NCBI GenBank assembly: GCA_037447605.1 | Contig: CM074810.1 | Coordinates: forward strand, 1,457,488-1,488,899 | Origin: Zygnema circumcarinatum | Lineage: Eukaryota; Streptophyta; Zygnematophyceae; Zygnematales; Zygnemataceae | Direction of reading: 5' to 3' | DNA: 31,412 nucleotides | In this document: positions 1-30,877 of the stretch, piece by piece | Layout of the letters: every line of letters begins with the position of its first letter | Position numbering within the stretch: the first letter of the stretch is position 1 | The notes under the pieces: model-generated | Databases searched by the model: none | Told to the model about the DNA's origin: nothing | The model's input: the letters and a program-made list of their open reading frames with translations, nothing else | Made by a program: the position numbers and the translations under genes

Positions 1-36
1 CTCCCCCTCCCCCTCCCTCCCTCCCCCCCCCCTTAC

Positions 37-6638
<6,602 letters not shown>

Positions 6639-6894
6639 CTCCCAACGGAGTGGAACATAGATCCCCGCCGTTCAACTGCTGAACTGCAACTGCGTACAAA
6701 GAAACGATCGTTCTACATCCCGGGCAGTTCCATGTTGAGAATACCGTCCAATTTCACATTCACTACAGAAAAACTATATAATTTTGAAATTATTTTCGAC
6801 GAGTCAAAAACGTTTCTATGTGCCCGGAAACACGTGACAGCCAAACATTGGATGAAAATGGCCTTTGTCGGCCTGCCCTGTTGTGAAATCAAAC

Positions 6895-6950
6895 CGTTGA
6901 CCGTTGATTCGTTGACCCACTGATCCATTGACTGGTTGACCCGTTGACCT
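6895..6950 (+). promoter_or_regulatory. Tandem octamer array of W-boxes
   Basis: Seven contiguous 8-bp units of the form GTTGACCC occupy the divergent promoter between the helicase and the kinase. TTGAC cores are at 6897, 6912, 6928, 6936 and 6944, all in the same orientation, with degenerate units between them. TTGAC followed by C or T is the binding core of plant WRKY factors. The array lies about 260 bp upstream of the helicase start and 720 bp upstream of the kinase start. That it is functional is inference. Confidence 0.6.
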
Positions 6951-7650
6951 TATTTTCGTACGAATTCGTACTCCATATGGTCCAAAAGGTATGACTGTAC
7001 GGACGAAACCGCTTGTCGTTTACAAACGGCTCTCTTCAGGTCGTCGCCGTCTCCTTCAGTCAACGCGCTTGGAGGGCCTGCCGCCACGTGTCCCGCCCTG
7101 CCGGCCATGGCTGCCGGTAAAGGCCCGTCGCGGGCCGCCCGAGGCGTTGTCTCCCGCCTCGGACAGGGCCTGGGGTTTAGGGCCTGAACCCTGGGAGCCT
7201 GCCTGCCTGCCGCAGGGTTTTGGAAGTAAGGGTTTCAAACTTCCTCAGTTGCACGACCCTTTTTTTGTTCGGCGTTTTTCAGGTCAGGGAGGGCTTCGAG
7301 GGCTGGTTGGAAAGGGTTTTAGATTTAAGGATTTTTCAGGCCTTGAAAGGATTCAGAGTTTGAAGCTTGCTCAGGATTTAGGGTTCAGGCTCTTCTTTTC
7401 AGCGTCTACATGGTCGGGAGAGCAGCGCAGTTACGCCCTTCAGTAGAAAGGTCAAACCCTAACCCGCATGGAACCCCCGCCCGCTCGTCCCAGGGTGCAG
7501 ACTCCCACGACGCCTCGCTGAACCCTTCCTGTCCCCTTCCCTTTGCAAACCCTAATGATCGATACTCGGAGGAAAGGTTCAGGGTTAGGGAAAATTCCGA
7601 GCTCCTTCCTCCGCCGCGCTTCCCGCCGCCGGTGCTGCATCCACGTTGCC

Positions 7651-7662
7651 ATGGCCGTCTGA
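7651..7662 (+). promoter_or_regulatory. Three-codon uORF ahead of the kinase
   Basis: ATG GCC GTC TGA begins in a good context (GTTGCCATGG) and ends 8 bases before the kinase ATG at 7671, which has an even better context (CCGCCATGG). If transcription starts upstream of 7651, ribosomes would meet this minimal frame first, which could lower kinase translation. The transcription start is not known. Confidence 0.45.
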
Positions 7663-7670
7663 ACACCGCC

Positions 7671-12402
<4,732 letters not shown>

Positions 12403-13002
12403 AACTATCTACGGAAAACACCAAAGCTTATATATTCCACGGAAGTTCAAGAAATTCTGCGCAAAGTTTAACGGAGGGGAGATGCTGTTCTCCGGCTCTG
12501 CTACGCCGTCGATATCTTTAGAGGGGACTACCTCTCCGGCTTATAATTTCTCGACCAGGAATGGAGGCCCTCTCGTGCAGAGCAGAGCCCTTCAGAGAGT
12601 TTAAAAGCTGTACTGTTTTAGAGCATTAGGGGTTAGTGGGAGACCGTGACCGTGACCGTGACGTGACGTCCCTTAATCACAAGCTTGGTGGCTTAGGGCC
12701 TGCGTTCCATGGTTGCTTACGCATGTACATATATGTGAATAAACGAAAAGGTAGTACTGTTATTCAATGTGCAGCCTTTGCTCACTTCTTTTCTATTGAT
12801 GTGTGAAAAACTTGTGTGCTCTCATATCCGAGCTTTGGCAGGCATGAAATTGGAATGAGCAATGCTGGGACACTGTGGGATGTCTGCATGTCCCATGTAG
12901 ACAGTTACTGTGGCAGGAAACGGATCCGTGGGGGACGTACATGGAACGCCGTTGATCGATTTTTGACGGATCACAGTTCATCTTTCGGCAACTTGGTCCC
13001 AT
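12403..13002. other. Kinase 3' flank, no gene seen
   Basis: Contains a short GACCGT triplication near 12645-12665 and an AATAAA hexamer at 12738-12743 that could serve as the kinase polyadenylation signal. No further coding exon is convincing. Confidence 0.5.
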
Positions 13003-13004
13003 TA

Positions 13005-13161
13005 GGGGGTGTCAGACTTAAAAAATTTCAGTACGCGTGTTCGTAAGTTTGACATCAGAACGAGTACTCCAGTATAATCGCGATCCTCTTGCGGCGGAGT
13101 ACTTTCGTAACCTATTTTTTCTTAACGCTTTTCGTAAGATTTTGTTAAGTCTGACACCCCC
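13005..13161. mobile_element. 157-bp TA-flanked hairpin MITE
   Basis: The ends are perfect 17-bp inverted repeats, GGGGGTGTCAGACTTAA, and the similarity extends inwards imperfectly to AAAATCTTACG-like sequence. Both sides are flanked by TA (13003-13004 and 13162-13163), the target duplication of Tc1/mariner-type elements. An internal AGTACTCC inverted pair lets the whole unit fold. No transposase is encoded, so it is non-autonomous. Confidence 0.8.
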
Positions 13162-13241
13162 TATTGTCCATGTGTAGCACTGAAGGGGGCTGGGACTAAC
13201 CTTGGATGCTCTTGACTGGTCTGATTGGCAGTTGACACAGG

Positions 13242-13488
13242 CAATAGTTGGCCGTCCAATGGTTGGCAACCATTAGATCCATTGGTTGGCTGGATCGCGA
13301 ATCGATGGTTGGCAATGGCTGATCCCACCAATAATTCGACCTTTGCAAAATTGCACAGGTCGGACCAGTAGGCCAACCATTCGATTGCTGCCAACCATTG
13401 GCGCTGGATCGAAATGACCGTTCGAATGGTCCGGAACCAGTGGATGCGAATGCTTGCCAACCATTCGACTGGTTGCGAACCATTTAGA
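13242..13488. repeat. GGTTGG/CCAACC symmetric hairpin element
   Basis: Three GGTTGG motifs (13261, 13284, 13307) are mirrored by three CCAACC motifs (13373, 13391, 13457). The arms at 13258-13300 and about 13420-13465 are imperfect inverted repeats. The left arm begins with the 17-bp near-palindrome AATGGTTGGCAACCATT. It is probably another foldback/MITE-like element; no clear target duplication was found. Confidence 0.6.
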
Positions 13489-13716
13489 CGTCCGTTCTTT
13501 GGCTACGCGCACGCCTTTCTATGGACTACAAAGTTCACGTCGCCGTAAAACGCTTCCTCGGTTCCGCAGTTCCACCTGTCGTCCTCGGCAACTGAACGAA
13601 CATAGAAAATCTCGATCCAGAAAATTCATGGAATTCACGAAATTTTCTACTGCCCGACATAATTTTCATCCCCTTCCCTTTCAGTACCGTACCCGATACT
13701 ACAGTACTGTACAGTA

Positions 13717-14183
13717 CAGTCTAATCACGTTATAGTGACTGTGTCGGTCCCCACATGTTTGTGTCACTATATCGGTAATGACCCGTTTGTCATTTCACAT
13801 TTATAGTAACAATGTTATTAGATATGTTTTTGCGGTATATCCGTACGCCTTTGATACCGTACATTGTACTTTTTGGGCAGTCGTCCCGTGGGTAGGTGTG
13901 TACGAACCCTAGTGAACATGTGTACGGTCAAGTCGATATCTGACGGTATTAGTCGAGAATGTGTACGGTCGTAATATATTTGATAACGCATATTCCAATA
14001 CGTGGGTGGATAATATCGATATTTTGAACATATAGTAACAATTAGGGCTTTTCAGCGTCGTTATATCCGTAACGACGTCACTACTGGCGCAGGATCTGCA
14101 GTGGTGCAATTCCGTTCCCGGAAAAAAAGTCAGTATATCCATGCTGTACTTATAAACAGTGTCACTATAACGTGATTAGGCTG
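13717..14183. mobile_element. 467-bp pogo/Tc1-like non-autonomous element
   Basis: The termini start CAGTCTAATCACG on the left and, read on the minus strand, CAGCCTAATCACG on the right. Both continue to GTTATAGTGAC, giving about 23 bp with one mismatch. TA dinucleotides flank both sides (13715-13716 and 14184-14185). CAGT ends with a TA duplication are typical of Tc1/mariner-pogo elements. The interior has several degenerate copies of a TATAGTNAC/TATATCGGTAAYGAC motif and no transposase frame. Confidence 0.78.
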
Positions 14184-14322
14184 TAAAGGGAATTGGGAAT
14201 GCCGGTGGGCGGTGCTGCCCTTCGGGCAAAAAAAAAACGTTTCTTCGTCAGGAGGCCCAGAAATTTAGATACTTTTACTTACAGCATGGAAAGGGTCCGT
14301 TTGAGCATGTGGCGCAGATTTC

Positions 14323-14332
14323 TCCCACAGCG
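14323..14332 (+). promoter_or_regulatory. Candidate upstream sequence element of U1
   Basis: TCCCACAGCG matches 9 of 10 positions of the plant snRNA element TCCCACATCG. It begins 66 bases before the U1 5' end, close to the usual position near -70. No clear TATA box was seen at -30, so the assignment is tentative. Confidence 0.45.
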
Positions 14333-14388
14333 AATTCCGCGCTATGTTTCGGCGGCCCTACTTACCCGGTGGCAGAAGAGAAAGAAGT

Positions 14389-14549
14389 ATACTTACCTGG
14401 GCGGGGTCAATCGGTGATCAGGAAGGCCGATGGCCTAGGGTAGGGCGCGCCATTGCACTACGGCGGGCCCGATCCCTAGCACGCCGGAACTCCCGGTGAT
14501 GTACGCCATAATTTGTGTCAGCGGGGGCCTGCGCTTGCGCGGCCCCTAC
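14389..14549 (+). ncRNA. U1: U1 spliceosomal snRNA
   Basis: Full-length U1 snRNA of about 161 nt. The 5' end ATACTTACCTGG pairs with 5' splice sites. GATCAGGAAGG is the stem-loop I loop bound by U1-70K. CCATTGCACT is the stem-loop II loop bound by U1A. The Sm site ATAATTTGTG is at 14508-14517. The 3' stem-loop IV (GGGGCC... TTGC ...GGCCCC) closes the RNA. The domain order and loop sequences match plant U1. The gene stands alone, 205 bases after a MITE-like element. The exact 3' end could shift by a few bases. Confidence 0.95.
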
Positions 14550-15148
14550 AATTAAATTCAAAAATGGTAATTAATTTTTGTTTGCAATATTTTAAGCCGA
14601 GTTTGATCGTATAGAAAATTTAAAGCAGAACTACACAGACAGTTTGGTACAAGGGTTAATATTAAGTATCCGTTGGCGGAACGAGTAGCAGAACTTTACC
14701 CCTTTTTGATGCCTTCACCGTTTCTCACCTAAAGAAAAGGGATTCATCCGAAGTCTCCAATCAGGTTGACCTATTTTATCGAAGTGATTCTCATGATCAA
14801 TTTCTAATTGGCGATGGAACGGGACACTTGTCAAAGTCCCAATGGGTTATCGTGTTTGGGAAGAAAGAGAAAGGGAATATTCTCTTCTAAATACTGAATT
14901 GTAGCAACGCCAACTATCACACAAAACATCGAACTCTAATGAAGTAACATATGAGTACATTCTTCCAACAGCGTACAAGCATGACTAGTTAACGCAAACC
15001 ATGTAAAGTGCATTTTTCCAAACCAAACAATGCGATATGCGATGCGGCCTTGCAAAGGCACAAAAAGGTCACTCATAAAGCTGGCAAGCATAAACAAACA
15101 CACCGTGATTTGCGCAACTTGACGAACGAAAATTGGAGTGAGATTTTC
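14550..15148. other. Spacer between U1 and tRNA-Gly
   Basis: About 600 bases of ordinary, rather AT-rich sequence. I see no gene, snRNA or repeat here. Confidence 0.5.
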
Positions 15149-15154
15149 AAAAAA
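15149..15154 (-). terminator. Pol III oligo(T) terminator of tRNA-Gly
   Basis: Six A on the plus strand give T6 on the tRNA strand, one base beyond the tRNA 3' end: a standard RNA polymerase III terminator. Confidence 0.8.
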
Positions 15155-15155
15155 G

Positions 15156-15227
15156 TGCGCCGGCCGGGAGTCGAACCCGGGTCTGATGCTTGGAAGGCAT
15201 CTATCCTGACCGTTGGACTACCGGCGC
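15156..15227 (-). tRNA. tRNA-Gly(TCC)
   Basis: A 72-nt tRNA on the minus strand, including the discriminator base A. The acceptor stem is GCGCCGG paired with CCGGCGC. The anticodon TCC lies in the loop CTTCCAA. The T arm GGGTTCGACTC contains the B-box, and TAGTCCAACGG is the D arm. No intron is present. The CCA end is not encoded, as expected for a nuclear eukaryotic tRNA gene. Upstream, it shares a 204-bp spacer with the divergent PNSB1-like gene. Confidence 0.97.
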
Positions 15228-15431
15228 GCTGTGAAGGTGAAGGTTCAATTAAACAGTTTACATATTCAAATTATTTCTCACATTATCCGAACGAGCGGCT
15301 GCGCGGCATCCATTGGCCACAGCTTGGAGGGTTTTTTGCGCGGCCTGAGCGGGAGAGAGGGAGTGGGAGAGGAGAGAGAGGGAGAGTAGCTCGCTCTCGC
15401 TTGCAGAGCAGAAAGGGGAGCCGACGCAGCC
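15228..15431. promoter_or_regulatory. Divergent spacer, tRNA-Gly and PNSB1-like gene
   Basis: These 204 bases contain the 5' flanks of both genes and a GAGAGGGAG purine tract (15349-15385) in the likely 5' UTR of the plastid protein. The ATG at 15432 has the strong context GCAGCCATGG. No TATA box is evident. Confidence 0.4.
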
Positions 15432-20129
<4,698 letters not shown>

Positions 20130-21273
20130 GGGAGAGGCTGCTGTTCAGTTTATTAGAGCAGGTGGGAGTGTGGGGAGGAATTGAAGAGATGGGGCTGTCT
20201 TTGGGAAAGGTAGGAGGATGTAGGTACATAGGAAAACCCTCTCGTGAGCTTCTCCGTTGCGTTACGTTTATTCCATTGAACGGATACTTTTGTAATGTCG
20301 CTGTTATATAGAGAGGAGGCGAGAAGAACTTCTGGAAGGCAGAGATCCTCGCCTCTCGTAGGTGGCTTTCTTTCGGAAAATCTGTTCCGTAAATGCAAAA
20401 TATTCCGCAAATTGATCATTGGATCTGAACGGAGTCAAATCTGATTTATTAGGTCACATTGTATGTCTTTGGATGTCCCCATTGTAGGGAGGGCATCTGT
20501 TGAGGATACTGTACGCAAACGCATTACGCATTATCACATATAAAAATAAAAAACAAAATGCAACCAAGGCAGCTTGCTATTGGCTCACGCCTTTAAAGGT
20601 ATCCTCAATGCATCCCAACCTGAGAAACAATGGCAAACCCAGGGATGGTCGAGAAGTCGGTTACTAGTTTAGGTTGGTAAACCTTACGAGCCAAACTGAT
20701 GACAAGGCGCCACAGGTGAGAGCGAGGAGGGAGGCTCTGTCTCATCGTTTCATCAATGAGGACGCACTGCGGCCAGTCGTAGGACACTCCGCAGTTTTAA
20801 TTGTTCACATGCTCGACCTGGGACAAAGAAAAGTCGGTAGGACCTAAAAAATCGAAAAAAAAACGCCAGTTATGATTTATTCATTCAAGTGGATTTGGTG
20901 TACCATACAACCTCGAGGGAGGCCGAAGGGAGAGGTGTGAAGAGCGAAGTGCGAAAGTAGTAAGAGAGGGAGGGAGTCTGCGAGGCAGAAGGGAGGTGAG
21001 CAAGTGAAACAAGTGGAGAGGTAGAGAGAGTGGGAAGCTGAAGAGAGAGGTGAGGGGAAGGGAGCAGTGAACCAACGGAAGAGGGCGAGACAAGGAGATG
21101 GGGAAGATAGATAGAGAAAGAGTGAGAGGGAGCATTACCATGGATATCATCCTCCAGTTTCTTTTGAAGATTATGAAATATAAGGAGCGCGCGTCCCTTG
21201 ACCTTGAAGAAGAACAAACGTTGGCGTTGGGAGGGATCTTCGCAAGGCATGAAGAAGACAGTTTTGTTTCCGT
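20130..21273. other. Convergent intergenic region, no gene seen
   Basis: Lies between the PNSB1-like stop and the minisatellite ahead of cytochrome c6A. It contains an inverted pair TTGAGGATAC (20500-20509) / GTATCCTCAA (20599-20608) around an AT-rich centre, and a GA-rich stretch at about 20920-21130. A minus-strand frame at 20605-20787 resembles nothing I know. Confidence 0.45.
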
Positions 21274-21576
21274 GACCCTAGCCCCTAGCCTAGCCCCTAG
21301 CCCCTAGCCCTAGCCCCTAGCCCTAGCCCCTAGCCCTAGCCCCTAGCCCCTAGCCCCTAGCCCCTAGCCCCTAGCCCCTAGCCCCTAGCCCCTAGCCCCT
21401 AGCCCCTAGCCCCTAGCCCCTAGCCCCTAGACCCTAGCCCCTAGCCCCTAGCCCCCCTAGCCCCTAGCCCCTAGCCCCTAGCCCCCCCAGCCCCCAGCCC
21501 CTAGCCCCTAGCCCCTAGCCCATAGCCCCTAGCCCTAGCCCCTAGCCCCTAGCCCCTAGCGCCTAGCCCTAGCTCC
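21274..21576. repeat. CCCCTAG minisatellite
   Basis: About 43 tandem units of CCCCTAG, interspersed with 6-base CCCTAG variants and a few C-expanded units. The right end overlaps the last codons and the stop of cytochrome c6A on the minus strand. Confidence 0.97.
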
Positions 21577-23450
21577 TAGCCCCTGCCTGCCAGCTGTCCT
21601 CTTTGGCGGTTCGCAGCACGAAGTCCGCGAGGGCGCGCACCGCCTCCTCGCTGAGCCGCGGACCGAACGTGCACTGCCCGCGGGGGGCGCACTGCTCGCC
21701 GTACCCCTGCCGGTACGGAGCAAGAGGGAGAGGGAGAGAGAGAGAGTGAGGGAGAGGGAGAGGGAGGGAGAGGGAGGGGGAGGGGAGGGGGAGGGGAGGG
21801 GGAGGGGAGGGGAGGGGGAGGGGGAGGGGAGGGGAGGGGAGGGGAGGGGGAGGGGAGGGGGAGGGGGAGGGGAGGGGGAGGGGAGGGGAGGGGGAGGGGA
21901 GGGGGAGAGGGATAGAGAGAGGGGGAGAGGGAGAGGAAGGGGAGAGGGAGAGGGAGAGGAAGAGGGAGTGGACGAAGGAGAGAGGGGGAGAGGGAGAGGA
22001 GAGATGGAGAGGGGAGGGGGAGGGGGAAAGAGAGAGTGGGAGAGAGAGAGGGAAAAACGTGAAAGTAAGAGAGAGAGTGTTTGTGTGTGTGGGTAAGAGA
22101 GAGAGTTAGGCTGTCAAAAAGGAAACGAAGGAAAGCAACAAATAACTTCAAAGGAAGGACGAGGGGAGGGCAGTCACCGGCATGCGACCCTTCCCAAAAT
22201 ATGTGATGTTGAAAATGGCCTCCTCGGTATCTACCCCATTTCTGCATCCGGGCAATGAAAAAGGGCAATGGTTGTCAGCATTTCGCAGCCTTAAAAATGT
22301 AACTGCATTAGGAGGGGAAGAGGAAAAATGAGGGTTCAGCGTAAAGAAGAGGCTTTTGAGCTACATGTTTTCAGGGTTTAGGGCTCTTAGGGGTTTTAGG
22401 GTTTCCTTAGGTCTTAGGGTTTAGGGTTTTGAGGGAAGTTTTGGGGAGCTTAACGATTTGAACGTACCTTTCAAGTTCAGCAAGGGTCAGCCCTCTGCCC
22501 TGGACGCCCCAAAAAAGCAAATCAAATAAAGGAATTCAAAAAAAATGGAGCAAAATAATTAAACATTCATGTTTTATGTATGCCACTATAAACTACCTTG
22601 GATTCATTCAATTGCATTTTAATAATTTTTTTTTTTTCGTATGTATGTATATACCGGCTGGAGAATATTTCCCCCTCCGGCGTGGCAGCCAACGCAGCTC
22701 CGCCCAAAAATTTCGGCGCCGTCGACAGCCATGGCTGCCCCTCCTCCTGCTCGGAGGATTTAGGGTTTGAGGGTTTCAGCAGTGAGGGTTCGAGGTTCAA
22801 TTTAGGGTTTAGGGTTTTGAACGGAGGGTTCAAGGTTCAATTTTGCGACCGTACACCCCAAAATTTTGAACCCTAAATCTTGAATCTCAATATCGATTCC
22901 TGCTCTCTTAACCCTAAACCCTGAAACTTCAAATCTGAGCCCTGAGTCTTAAAACTTCAAATCTTCAACTACAGCCTCTCAAAGACGAAGCTTCAACCCT
23001 AAACTTTCAACCTCAACCCTAAACCCTAAAACTTGAAAACCTGAACCCTGAACATCCAACCTCTTCCTTCAAAGCCCAAACCCTAAACCTTATAACTTCA
23101 AGCCTAAGCCCTGCACCATTAAACTCAACCCTAAACCCTAAAACTTAGAGGTTGTTAAACCCTGAACCTTGAACCTCAAATTGTAAAACTCAAACTCTAT
23201 AACTTTCAGCCTAAACCTGATCCTTGACCCTAAACCCTTAAACCCTAAACAATATAACCCTAAACCCTTAAACCCAACGAGAAAAAACTAGCCGTATACC
23301 GTGAAGAAGCGCTGCAAGTACAACGCCAGCCGCTGCGGCTGAAACCAAAGTGCGGAAATTCCGAGGCTGCTGCGTTTGCTCCATGGAACTCCCCCCTTCA
23401 CTTCCACGCACTGTGGAACAGAACGGGATCCGCAACAGCGACATGGACAT
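21569..23450 (-). CDS. Cytochrome c6A (thylakoid lumen)
   Basis: Five exons, high to low: 23450-23300, 22746-22655, 22499-22468, 22241-22178, 21706-21569; 477 nt, 158 residues, phases consistent. Exon 1 has a short N terminus and the hydrophobic segment LVSAAAAGVVLAALLH, read as a lumen-targeting signal, with possible cleavage after AMA. The haem site CVGCH is at 68-72. The axial Met is Met112 in GKGRMP. YGEQCAPRGQC carries Cys119 and Cys125, the disulfide loop insertion that separates c6A from ordinary c6. TYFGKGRMP and CTFGPRLSEE are near-diagnostic. The acceptor of exon 2 could instead be at 22734, also in phase. The last six residues (QAGARS) and stop come from the adjoining minisatellite. 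The role of c6A in plants is unsettled: lumenal redox or thiol-linked rather than plastocyanin replacement. Confidence 0.92.
21719..22110 (-). repeat. GGGGAGG/pyrimidine repeat in c6A intron 4
   Basis: Purine-rich on the plus strand, so CT/CCCCTCC-rich on the c6A sense strand. It fills most of the intron between the GKGRMP exon and the GYGEQC exon and ends just before the acceptor. Confidence 0.92.
22370..23280. repeat. Degenerate telomere-like heptamers in c6A introns
   Basis: Scattered TTTAGGG-type units run at 22372-22440 and 22755-22825, then flip to CCCTAAA-type units at 22865-23280. Orientation reverses near 22840. Units are spaced by other sequence rather than strictly tandem. Confidence 0.8.
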
Positions 23451-24350
23451 GGATCAGCACACGTGGCAACCCTAAAAATGGGGGCAAAGGGAAAGGGCTT
23501 GGAGGAAGGAGAGGCCCATCCGACGGCTTACAGGTTGACATGTGGCCTTCCACTCGCACGTGCGAGTGCCGCCGTGGAGTGATATGTGGCGACCTGAGGC
23601 TGCCACGTCGGCAGAGCAGTTGTCCGTCAGCGGTCGGGTGACATGGCGTTGCCACGTGGCATGGCAAACAAAGGAGGGCCATCCTAGCGATGCCACGTGG
23701 CGAGCACCTGTTAATCCACGTGGCAAGAAATAGGGCTGGTTTTCGCTCCTCTTCAGGTGCTACGCTGGTACCGTACATAAGTCAAACAAAGTCAAGTCAA
23801 TTCAAGAAGGTCAAACTTGAGGCAGGTTTCGGCCTTCCGTCCCCCCACAGAAACGACAAACGTGCCCGCCCGGAACACAGCCCGCCGGTTTGAAGCCCGC
23901 CGGTTCGCCCGTCGCCGGCCGAACTTCACTCGACGTGGCAGTACGACTCGACAGTGATTGGTCCACGTAGCATAGACTGACCGTACAGTGCCCTGTATGT
24001 CCACGTATGCGCCACGTGGAACTAGTCACGTCCCACGAGCTCACACGGAGCTCCAACAGTTGCTACCCCACAATACGACACGTGGCACATCCAACGGCCA
24101 GAGTTCGGAATTCGTAACACGTGGTACATCGACGGTGAGAATACAATGTGCGCTACGTGGCACATCCAACGGTCATGCAGCCCCTTTTTCAGCATCGGCG
24201 CGCCAAGTGGCGTCCAAGCCACTTCCCCCCCGCCACTTGAAATCGTCCACGTCGCAGCTCCGCTATCCTGCCAATTGGAGGGCTCCACGTGGTAAGCGAA
24301 AGGTCGAGGACAGCCGACGCGTGGCCGCCATGTACGGTGCCACGTCGCTC
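23451..24350. promoter_or_regulatory. G-box / ACGT-element cluster
   Basis: About 16 ACGT-core elements in 900 bases, many of them full CCACGTGG(C). Examples lie at 23460, 23557, 23653, 23693, 23716, 23932, 23962, 24001, 24012, 24079, 24118, 24155, 24247, 24284 and 24340. An 18-bp perfect palindrome, CACTCGCACGTGCGAGTG, is at 23551-23568. ACGTGGCACATCCAACGG occurs at 24080 and 24155, with a variant near 24119. These are binding cores for plant bZIP (ABRE/G-box) and bHLH (PIF-type) factors. The cluster sits between the starts of cytochrome c6A (minus) and the oxidoreductase (plus), so it may serve both. Confidence 0.7.
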
Positions 24351-24650
24351 CGAGCTTCCTCCCGCCATTGCCCCTTCTCCTCCTCCCTCCTCCCTCCCCC
24401 TCTCCCTCTACCTCTTCCTCTCTCTCTCCCTCTCCCCCCCCTTCAGCTGAGAGGCCGCACAGGAGTGAGGGCGTGCCTGCAGGGGAACGCGTGGGGAGAG
24501 AGGCGAGGCGAGAGAGAGAGAGGGGGGGCGGCAGAGAGAGGCTCAGCGGGAGAGGGAGAGGGGAGAGGGAGGCCTCGAGAGAAGGGAAGAGAGCGGGAGT
24601 CTCTTGGTCCTCCCGGCGCGTCTCCTTCCGGCGGTGTAGCTCGGGCAGCC

Positions 24651-30877
<6,227 letters not shown>

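Larger units (their letters stand above)
6639..7670. promoter_or_regulatory. Divergent intergenic region, helicase/kinase
   Basis: This 1.03-kb spacer separates the two divergently transcribed start codons. It holds the W-box octamer array, a CCACGTGTC G-box-like site near 7085, GGTTTAGG/AGGGTTT telobox-like motifs between 7170 and 7390, and AAACCCTAACCC near 7455. An open frame continues upstream of the kinase ATG to 7410, but its residues look unlike protein. No convincing gene is seen here. Confidence 0.55.

Noticed and set aside
7410-7670. N-terminal extension of the kinase to an upstream ATG
   Set aside because: In frame and open, but the residues are low in conservation character, and the region contains telobox-like promoter motifs and the uORF; the 7671 ATG has the best context.
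13161-13512. Overlapping minus-strand frames rich in NGW/QPLP
   Set aside because: They result from the GGTTGG/CCAACC foldback sequence, not from coding constraint.
20605-20787. Minus-strand 60-codon frame, possible retroelement remnant
   Set aside because: No recognisable integrase, RT or other motif; too short to support a call.
21274-21576. CRISPR-like regular repeats
   Set aside because: Uniform 7-bp tandem minisatellite without spacers in a eukaryotic genome.
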